Shown here one piece after another: positions 7,249 to 12,980 of a stretch of DNA of 15,760 bases. Made by a program: the position numbers and the translations under genes. The stretch comes from an uncultured bacterium (GTDB lineage Bacteria > Bacteroidota > Bacteroidia > Bacteroidales > Paludibacteraceae). The stretch spans positions 1 to 15,760 of the forward strand of contig CAMHCZ010000022.1 in assembly GCA_946183755.1 (NCBI GenBank), read 5' to 3'. The notes beneath the pieces were generated by a model, which did no database searches, was not told the DNA's origin, and was given only the letters and a program-made list of their open reading frames with translations. The first letter of the stretch is position 1; every line of letters begins with the position of its first letter.

Positions 7249-8041
7249 AAAGACTCTCACCATAGCCGGCTCCGACCCTTCAGGCGGAGCTGGCATCCAG
7301 GCGGACATTAAGACAATGTCGGCTCTCGGATGCTATGCCGCAAGTGCCATAACGGCTGTGGTGGACGAGAACACATGCGGTGTGACGGGTGTCATGCCTG
7401 TTCCGCCGGCATTCGTCAAGGGGCAGATCAAATCCGTCATGGACGACATCGAGCCGGACGCCATAAAAATCGGCATGGTCTATTCGCAGGAGCTTGTGGA
7501 AGTCATTGCCGAGACCCTTTCCTGCTACAGCGTAAGAAACATCGTCATAGACCCTGTGATGGTCGCCACATCGGGCGACGCGCTGAGCAACGGACTCATA
7601 GCCCAAGCCATAACCGAGACCCTCGCACCTATGGGCAGGCTTATCACTCCGAACATACCCGAAGCGGAAGTCTTGCTCGGCGAGAAAATCAACGCTGACA
7701 ATATGGAAAGTGCGGCAAAGGAACTTGCTGCGAAAACAAGGACATCCGTACTGCTGAAAGCCGGACACCTGGAGGAGAACGTCCTCACCGACATACTCTA
7801 CAACGCCGAAAGCGGAGAGACGCTGCGGCTCAGCTCTCCGAAAGTCGATACCCGGAACACGCACGGCACGGGCTGCACACTGTCGTCGGCTGTAGCCTCG
7901 TTCCTGGCTCACGGACACGGACTGAACGATGCCGTCGGACTTGCGAAGGAATACATCAGCAATGCCATCAAGGCAGGCGCTGAATACAACATCGGACATG
8001 GGCACGGACCTGTGCACCACTTCCACAATCTCTGGAAATAA
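7238..8041 (+). CDS. thiD: Hydroxymethylpyrimidine/phosphomethylpyrimidine kinase
   Basis: Phosphorylates hydroxymethylpyrimidine twice to give HMP pyrophosphate, the pyrimidine half of thiamin, in the cytoplasm. The 267 residues are typical, in the ribokinase fold. GSDPSGGAGIQADIKT at 11-26 is the family N-terminal motif. E44, in ENTCGV, matches the HMP-binding glutamate of Salmonella ThiD. NTHGTGCTLSSA at 207-218 contains the anion-hole glycines and C213, which corresponds to the proposed catalytic cysteine. The start ATG lies 11 bases inside the ABC-F gene, so translation is probably coupled to it. No other thiamin gene is in the window, and no TPP riboswitch is apparent upstream of the pair. 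The stop codon directly abuts the stop codon of the convergent CYTH gene. Confidence 0.96.
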   Translation: MDYKKTLTIAGSDPSGGAGIQADIKTMSALGCYAASAITAVVDENTCGVTGVMPVPPAFVKGQIKSVMDDIEPDAIKIGMVYSQELVEVIAETLSCYSVRNIVIDPVMVATSGDALSNGLIAQAITETLAPMGRLITPNIPEAEVLLGEKINADNMESAAKELAAKTRTSVLLKAGHLEENVLTDILYNAESGETLRLSSPKVDTRNTHGTGCTLSSAVASFLAHGHGLNDAVGLAKEYISNAIKAGAEYNIGHGHGPVHHFHNLWK

Positions 8042-8506
8042 CTACCGCCAGTTCTTGTAAGGATTCTGGCTCAACGACGAGTTGTAGTAACGTGCGTCGC
8101 CACTGACCTCGTCGCCTGCCCATGCGGGCTTAGAGAACGGCTCGTCCTCGCTTTGCAGCTCAATCTCCGCCACAACGAGGCCGGCATTGTCGCCCAGAAA
8201 CTCGTCAACCTCCCACTTCTTGCCGTCAACTACACAAACATAGCGCCACTTCTCAATCACACCAGTCTTCACAAGATTGTCGAGCATGTCGTTGGCATCG
8301 GCGGCAGGTATCTCGTACTCGTATTCCGCACGCGAAATGCCGTTGTTCCGCCCTTTGACGGTCAAGAATCCCTTGTCGCCAACAACCCTCACCCTGACGG
8401 TCTTGTCGGGCTCTACGGACAAATATCCCTGCTTGTAGTACTTGCGCGGACTGCTCTTATACTCGTCCGACACGACCAAGAACTTTCTTTCTATCTCTTT
8501 GGGCAT
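8042..8506 (-). CDS. CYTH-domain protein (triphosphate tunnel metalloenzyme fold)
   Basis: A 154-residue protein of the CYTH family, whose small bacterial members hydrolyse inorganic tripolyphosphate or nucleoside triphosphates with a divalent metal. The ExExK signature is E4, E6 and K8 (EIERKFLV). Alternating charged residues line the eight-stranded tunnel: R39 and R41, K51, E61/E63/E65, D101, E114 and E116. The substrate cannot be read from sequence; tripolyphosphatase activity is the commonest finding for this size class. I chose ATG 8506 because the family begins directly with this motif; the longer frame to 8539 would run into the hairpin following the neighbouring synthetase. That hairpin lies just upstream, so expression needs read-through or a promoter I did not find. 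Confidence 0.92.
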   Translation of the reverse strand: MPKEIERKFLVVSDEYKSSPRKYYKQGYLSVEPDKTVRVRVVGDKGFLTVKGRNNGISRAEYEYEIPAADANDMLDNLVKTGVIEKWRYVCVVDGKKWEVDEFLGDNAGLVVAEIELQSEDEPFSKPAWAGDEVSGDARYYNSSLSQNPYKNWR

Positions 8507-8536
8507 TGTGTGTGTTGCTTGGGTGGTTATTATAAA

Positions 8537-8569
8537 CAAGAAAGCAGAACTCGCCGTCCTGCCTTCCTT
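8537..8569 (-). terminator. Probable intrinsic terminator after the downstream acyl-CoA synthetase copy
   Basis: On the minus strand a stem of about 13 pairs, three of them G-U, closes a 5-base loop (8551-8555) and is followed by TTGTTTATAA. The G-U pairs are A-C mismatches on the plus strand, so the structure favours minus-strand RNA. It begins 3 bases after the synthetase stop. The U-run is interrupted, so termination may be partial. Confidence 0.65.
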
Positions 8570-8572
8570 ATA

Positions 8573-10252
8573 TTATATCTCTGCATCCATGTACAGATAC
8601 CTCTTGATGCTCTTCTTCGCTGTCTTCTCGAACTCGTCCTCCCAGATTTTGAATCCAGAGACTTTTTCATACGCCGGCACGACTGTGTTGAGTTGCTTGA
8701 TGTTGTCGCCAAGCACTTCCTTTATGTCCTCCTCGTTGAGTCCAAGCGACTTCGCAGCGTCGTAGTCCGGGTGGATGAGAGCGTAGAGTTTATCGCCTTT
8801 CTGTATGACGATGCTCTCGCTCACAAGGTTCATGTTGTCGAGTCGGGACTCTATCTCCTCTGGGTAAATGTTCTGACCGTTAGAACCGAGCAGCATGTTC
8901 TTGCATCTTCCTTTGATGAATACGTTGCCCTCTGCGTCCATAATGCCGAGGTCGCCAGTGTGATACCAGCCGTCGGCATCCAGTGTGCTGGCTGTCGCCT
9001 CCGGGTTTTTGTAGTATCCGAGCATGACGTTAGCGCCTCGCGCCAATATCTCGCCGACTTCGTTCTGCGGGTCTTTGCTGTTTATCTTCACCTCCATTCT
9101 CGGAGCCGCCTTGCCGCACGAACCTGTCTTGAAGTTCTTCCAATCCTCATAACAGATGATAGGAGCGCATTCCGTTGCGCCATAACCCACTGTGTAGTCG
9201 AAACCTATCTCTTTCAGGAAATTGTCAATCTCAGGGTTGAAAGCCGCGCCGCCGATTATCACCTCGTAGTAAGCACCACCGAACACTTCTCTCATCCTTT
9301 CTTTCACCATGTTGCGGATTCGCTGGCTCACTATCGGTATATTGAGCAATATCTTCATTGACGGCGTCTGCAACTTAGGCAGGACAGCCTTCTTCACTAT
9401 CTTCTCTATGATGAGAGGCACCGCGATTATGACATGAGGCTTTATCTCTGCGAATGCACCAAGCAGTATCTGCGGGCTTGGCACGCGTGTCAGGAAGTAG
9501 ATATGAGCGCCAGCGCATATCTCAAAGAGGAACTCGAAAGCCATGCCGTACATGTGCGCCATAGGCAGCATGGAAACGACCGGCGAGCCTTCCTTGACCG
9601 AGTGTCCCAGCACTTGGAACGCGAACAGCACATTGGACCACAAGGCTCTGTATGGTATCATCACGCCCTTGGAGAATCCTGTCGTTCCGCTCGTGTAGTT
9701 GAGCACAGCCAGTCTGTCGGGGTCTTCCCTGAAGTATGACACCGCGTCGCTTCTGAACTTCTCGGGATATTTCTTGCCGAAAAGCTCGTTCAAGTGCTCG
9801 CACGCGTAGGTGAACTTCTCGCTGCGCGACACTAATTTCGTGTAGTCAGTAATTGCCATGATGCCCTCAAGCGCAGGCATTTCCTTCTCGTCGAGACGAG
9901 GCCATACCCAGTCGCCAACGAACAGAAGCTTGGCTTCCGAATGATTCACTGTGTTGTGTATCTGGTCCGGCTGAAATTCATGGAGGATAGGCACAGCCAC
10001 TGCTCCGTAAGTCACTGTCGCCAGGAATGCCACACCCCAGTTCGATGAGTTTCTGCCGCAGATGGCAACCTTCTCACCTTGCTTGATTTCCATCGTCTCA
10101 AACAGGATATGCAACTTGGCTATTTTTCGAGCCACATCCTTGTATTGCAGAGTGGCGCCTTGATAGTCGGTCAGCGCGTCTCTGTCCCAATTCGCCTTTA
10201 TGCTGTTCTCAAGAATGGCATTGAATGTCTTCTCTTCTGATGGATGAGTCAT
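8573..10252 (-). CDS. Long-chain acyl-CoA synthetase-like enzyme, tandem copy 1 (downstream)
   Basis: A 559-residue adenylate-forming enzyme, FadD-like, predicted to activate fatty acids to acyl-CoA using ATP. Motifs in order: P-loop YTSGTTGFSKG at 186-196; YGATE at 357-361; YHTGDLG at 430-436; and GRCKNMLLGSNGQNIYPEEIE at 448-468, which covers the hinge and is typical of long-chain synthetases. The C-terminal subdomain ends in FEKTAKKSIKRYLY at 541-554, where the usual A10 lysine position seems to be Ser548. I chose ATG 10252, not the frame start at 10288, because it aligns with the start of the upstream copy (copy 2, residue offset +1). By hand count, 20 of the first 94 or so aligned residues differ between the copies, and the length is otherwise the same. 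Exact acid substrate unknown. I found no convincing promoter in the 78-base gap. Confidence 0.93.
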   Translation of the reverse strand: MTHPSEEKTFNAILENSIKANWDRDALTDYQGATLQYKDVARKIAKLHILFETMEIKQGEKVAICGRNSSNWGVAFLATVTYGAVAVPILHEFQPDQIHNTVNHSEAKLLFVGDWVWPRLDEKEMPALEGIMAITDYTKLVSRSEKFTYACEHLNELFGKKYPEKFRSDAVSYFREDPDRLAVLNYTSGTTGFSKGVMIPYRALWSNVLFAFQVLGHSVKEGSPVVSMLPMAHMYGMAFEFLFEICAGAHIYFLTRVPSPQILLGAFAEIKPHVIIAVPLIIEKIVKKAVLPKLQTPSMKILLNIPIVSQRIRNMVKERMREVFGGAYYEVIIGGAAFNPEIDNFLKEIGFDYTVGYGATECAPIICYEDWKNFKTGSCGKAAPRMEVKINSKDPQNEVGEILARGANVMLGYYKNPEATASTLDADGWYHTGDLGIMDAEGNVFIKGRCKNMLLGSNGQNIYPEEIESRLDNMNLVSESIVIQKGDKLYALIHPDYDAAKSLGLNEEDIKEVLGDNIKQLNTVVPAYEKVSGFKIWEDEFEKTAKKSIKRYLYMDAEI

Positions 10253-10277
10253 GGGCAAATACTTATTGTGAGTGATT

Positions 10278-10326
10278 ATTCTAAACAAAAGGCAGAACCC
10301 TTTCCTCTCAAAAAAGCTCCGCCTTC
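10278..10326 (-). terminator. Probable hairpin terminator between the two acyl-CoA synthetases
   Basis: On the minus strand AAGGCGGAGC pairs with GTTCTGCCTT (two G-U pairs) around a loop of 17 bases, followed by TTGTTTAG. It begins a few bases after the stop of the upstream copy. It is related in sequence to the hairpin after the downstream copy. The large loop and interrupted U-run suggest weak termination, so read-through to the second gene is likely. Confidence 0.5.
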
Positions 10327-10330
10327 TTTA

Positions 10331-12013
10331 TTAAATCTCTGCGTCCTTGTACAGGTATCTCTTTATGCTCTTCTTAGCTGTTTTCTCAAACTCCTCCTCG
10401 CACAGTCTGAATCCAGCCACTTTCTCGTAAGCTGCGACCACTGAGTTGAGCTGCTTCACATTGTCCTCCATCACTTCCTTTATGTCGTCAATGTTCAGAC
10501 CAAGCGATTTAGCAGCGTCGTAGTCAGGATAGATAAGCGCGTAGAGTTTCTCGTTCTTTTGTATCACAACGCTCTCGTTCACGAGGTTCATGTTGTTGAG
10601 TCTTGACTCTATCTCCTCTGGGTAGATGTTCTGACCGTTTGAGCCGAGCAGCATGTTCTTGCATCTTCCTTTGATGAAGACATTGCCCTCTGCGTCAATG
10701 ATGCCGAGGTCGCCCGTGTGGTACCAGCCTTCTGCGTCAATAGCCTCGGCTGTTGCCTCTGGGTTCTTGTAGTAGCCCAGCATCACGTTCATACCTCTGG
10801 TCAATATCTCGCCAACAACGTTCTGCGGATCCTTGCTGTCTATCTTGACTTCCATTCTTGGAGCTGCCTTTCCGCACGAACCTTCAGCATACTTCTTCCA
10901 GTCCTCGTAGCAGATGATTGGCGCGCACTCAGTGGCACCGTAGCCGACTGTATAGTCGAAACCTATCGACTTGAGGAAGTGGTCAATTTCCGGATTGAAT
11001 GCCGCACCGCCGATTACAACCTCGTAATACTCGCCGCCGAACACCTCTCTCATCTTCGTCTTCACCATGTTGCGGATTCGCTGGCTCACGATTGGGAGAT
11101 TGAGCAATATTCTCATAGAAGGCGTCTGAAGTTTTGGCAGAACAGCCTTCTTGACGATTTTCTCGACTATCAGCGGAACAGCGATGATAAGGCGTGGCTT
11201 TATGTCAGCAAATGCACCGAGCAGTATCTGCGGACTTGGCACGCGTGTCAGGAAGTAGATGTGAGCGCCGACGCATATCTCGTAGAGGAACTCAAAAGCC
11301 AGTCCGTACATGTGCGCCATAGGCAGCATCGATACTATCGGAGAACCTGCTTGCACCGCATGACTGAACACCTGGCACGCGAACACCACATTTGACCACA
11401 GGGCTCTGGAAGGAATCATAACTCCCTTTGAGAATCCTGATGTTCCGCTTGTGTAGTTGATAACTGCCAGTTCGTCTGGGTCAGCCTTGTAGTACGACAC
11501 GCAGTCCTGACGGAACTTCGTAGGGTACTTCTTGCCGAACAGCTCGTTCAGATGCTCGCACGCATAAGTGAATTTCTCGCTGCGAGAGACGAGCATGGTG
11601 AAATCCACAATAGAGACGATGCCTTCAAGGTTAGGCATCTCCTTCTCGTCGAGGTGAGGCCATATCCAGTCGCCGGCAAAGAGCATCTTCGCCTCGGAAT
11701 GGTTCACTATATTATGAATCTGGTCTGGCTTGAATTCATGAAGAATAGGCACAGCTACTGCGCCGTATGTGACAGCCGCCAGGAATGCGACTCCCCAGTT
11801 CGACGAGTTTCTGCCGCAGACTGCGATCCTGTCGCCCTTCTGGATGCCAGTGTTCTCGAATATTATATGGAGCTTGGCAATTCTTCTCGCCACATCGTTA
11901 TACTGGAGTGTGGCGCTTTGATAATCGGTCAGAGCGTCTCTGTTCCAATTGGTTTTTATACTATTTTCAAATACCTCGTTAAATGTTTTTTCCTTAGGTA
12001 CAAATTCTTCCAT
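10331..12013 (-). CDS. Long-chain acyl-CoA synthetase-like enzyme, tandem copy 2 (upstream)
   Basis: A 560-residue FadD-like enzyme and the tandem paralogue of the following gene, with all adenylate-forming motifs one residue later than there: P-loop YTSGTSGFSKG at 187-197 (the second Thr of TSGTTG is Ser here), YGATE, YHTGDLG, the hinge region and the same FEKTAKKSIKRYLY ending. Predicted role: ATP-dependent loading of CoA onto fatty acids, cytoplasmic or membrane-associated. Substitutions are spread along the whole length, including the region between the P-loop and YGATE, so the copies may differ in chain-length preference; this is inference. The start ATG 12013 follows a leader of about 18 bases from a near-consensus promoter. 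Several TGTGCAA motifs further upstream suggest regulated expression. Confidence 0.94.
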   Translation of the reverse strand: MEEFVPKEKTFNEVFENSIKTNWNRDALTDYQSATLQYNDVARRIAKLHIIFENTGIQKGDRIAVCGRNSSNWGVAFLAAVTYGAVAVPILHEFKPDQIHNIVNHSEAKMLFAGDWIWPHLDEKEMPNLEGIVSIVDFTMLVSRSEKFTYACEHLNELFGKKYPTKFRQDCVSYYKADPDELAVINYTSGTSGFSKGVMIPSRALWSNVVFACQVFSHAVQAGSPIVSMLPMAHMYGLAFEFLYEICVGAHIYFLTRVPSPQILLGAFADIKPRLIIAVPLIVEKIVKKAVLPKLQTPSMRILLNLPIVSQRIRNMVKTKMREVFGGEYYEVVIGGAAFNPEIDHFLKSIGFDYTVGYGATECAPIICYEDWKKYAEGSCGKAAPRMEVKIDSKDPQNVVGEILTRGMNVMLGYYKNPEATAEAIDAEGWYHTGDLGIIDAEGNVFIKGRCKNMLLGSNGQNIYPEEIESRLNNMNLVNESVVIQKNEKLYALIYPDYDAAKSLGLNIDDIKEVMEDNVKQLNSVVAAYEKVAGFRLCEEEFEKTAKKSIKRYLYKDAEI

Positions 12014-12174
12014 TGCACAATATTTATATGAATGTGCAAATAAAGAACATATATATTAAAGAAACAAAGAAAATGGCACTTTTTTGCCCTAAGTGTGCAA
12101 TTTTGGCAAGACTGTGCAATTCATAAAAGCCGAAAGCACAGACACATGTCAAAATCAAAATTATTTATGTGCAA
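12013..12174. repeat. Cluster of five TGTGCAA motifs upstream of the synthetase pair
   Basis: TGTGCAA occurs on the plus strand at 12033-12039, 12094-12100, 12113-12119 and 12168-12174, and inverted as TTGCACA at 12013-12019. The two central copies extend to TGTGCAATT and lie 19 bases apart, about two helical turns. One copy overlaps the -7 box and the inverted one overlaps the start codon. The placement suggests binding sites for a regulator, which I cannot name. Confidence 0.45.
12037..12068 (-). promoter_or_regulatory. Near-consensus promoter for the acyl-CoA synthetase pair
   Basis: The minus strand reads TTTG (12065-12068), 20 bases, then TTTATTTG (12037-12044). This matches the Bacteroidetes -33/-7 consensus except for one base of the -7 box (T instead of A). 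Transcription would begin near 12031, about 18 bases before the start codon. Confidence 0.6.
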
Positions 12175-12205
12175 AAAAAATGCGAGACTCGTGTGAATCC
12201 CGCAT
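12173..12205 (-). terminator. Intrinsic terminator of the GyrI-like gene
   Basis: On the minus strand an 11-pair stem (12195-12205 with 12180-12190, two G-U pairs) closes an ACAC loop and runs into a stretch of eight T residues (plus-strand A at 12173-12180). It lies 24 bases after the stop at 12229 and separates this gene from the synthetase pair. Confidence 0.9.
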
Positions 12206-12228
12206 CTGCTTAGTTTTCTATCAATTTG

Positions 12229-12822
12229 TTACTGCACTTCGTGTCTCTTAGGCTTAACTGCGAAGTAAAGAATTATGATTCTTGTGTTCTCCGCGTCACG
12301 CTTGTCGTGATACTCCATCTCGAAGGCGTCTGTCGAGTAGTCCAGCTCGTAGTCTGACTCAGGAATCCACTTATCTTCCATGAAGCGCTCGATTTTCTCC
12401 TTCTTCTTTCTCCATGTGTTTATGTCGTTCGCCTTGAAACGCACATAAGCATAAAGTCCGTTAGGCACTTCGAACTTAACGAGATCCTGAGGCGTCAGAC
12501 TGTAGTCGTTCACGATAGTTCCGATGCTGTATCTCCACTTGTCGCCGTCGAGTTTCTTCTTTATTGACAAGCTACTGAACGCCTCCTTGCGGTTCTCCAC
12601 AGTCGCTCTTCTGTTCTTATACTGCTCCCATAGTTTCTCGTCGTCCTCATGGAATGTGCCGTCTGTAGTCTCTATCTGATAACCAACCAAAAGTATTGGA
12701 TTGCCTATCTTGATAACCTTCGCTTTGATTCCCTGACGCGAACTGTAGAATACCAGGAACGCGATTAATGCCAAAGCTGGCAAACCTATAGCACAAATGG
12801 CTACGATGATATTAGTGTCCAT
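12229..12822 (-). CDS. Membrane-anchored protein with GyrI-like effector-binding domain
   Basis: A 197-residue protein with one hydrophobic N-terminal helix (about residues 4-27, followed by a basic RQGIKAK), so probably anchored in the inner membrane with the rest in the cytoplasm. The C-terminal part from about residue 115 has the pattern of GyrI-like/SOUL-superfamily small-molecule-binding domains: FEVPNGLYAYVRFKAN at 117-132, an amphipathic helix, WIPESDYEL at 152-160, FEMEYHD at 167-173 and a closing strand IIILYFAVKP at 182-191. Such domains usually form the ligand-binding part of AraC- or MerR-type regulators; no DNA-binding domain is present here. Residues 28-110 are charged and unassigned. 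The ligand and role are unknown. It is a single gene with its own promoter and terminator, divergent from the M16 peptidase. Confidence 0.85.
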   Translation of the reverse strand: MDTNIIVAICAIGLPALALIAFLVFYSSRQGIKAKVIKIGNPILLVGYQIETTDGTFHEDDEKLWEQYKNRRATVENRKEAFSSLSIKKKLDGDKWRYSIGTIVNDYSLTPQDLVKFEVPNGLYAYVRFKANDINTWRKKKEKIERFMEDKWIPESDYELDYSTDAFEMEYHDKRDAENTRIIILYFAVKPKRHEVQ

Positions 12823-12859
12823 AATCTTTGATTTATAATGGTTATTGAATCTTTTTTCA

Positions 12860-12891
12860 CAAACTTAAATAATTTTTTCCATTATAGCAAC
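12860..12891 (-). promoter_or_regulatory. Promoter of the GyrI-like gene
   Basis: The minus strand reads GTTG (12888-12891), 20 bases, then TAAGTTTG (12860-12867). The -7 box fits the Bacteroidetes consensus exactly and the -33 keeps its TTG core at the right distance. The leader to the start at 12822 is about 30 bases. Confidence 0.65.
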
Positions 12892-12922
12892 ACCTCGCAG
12901 ATATTTATCTTCATTTATTTTA

Positions 12923-12930
12923 TACCTTTG
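12923..12930 (+). promoter_or_regulatory. Candidate -7 box for the M16 peptidase gene
   Basis: TACCTTTG fits the Bacteroidetes -7 consensus TAnnTTTG and lies 50 bases before the start codon. No clear TTTG is present at -33. The bases around it resemble the pta promoter closely (see findings). Confidence 0.55.
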
Positions 12931-12980
12931 TTATATAGCCTGCACACTACAAAGGCAGCAACAAACACAAATCCAACGAC

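Noticed and set aside
8153..9361. A 402-codon open frame on the plus strand, antisense to CYTH and acyl-CoA synthetase copy 1
   Set aside because: It lies opposite two genes with full family motifs, its product is rich in Val, Leu, Arg and His without recognisable motifs, and a similar antisense frame (10718-11395) occurs in the paralogue. This is an effect of codon bias on the reverse strand.
12001..12228. Possible small RNA gene in the gap between the synthetase and GyrI-like genes
   Set aside because: The only hairpin with a T-run terminates the GyrI-like gene. The rest is explained by a promoter and the TGTGCAA cluster, and no independent promoter-terminator pair is visible.
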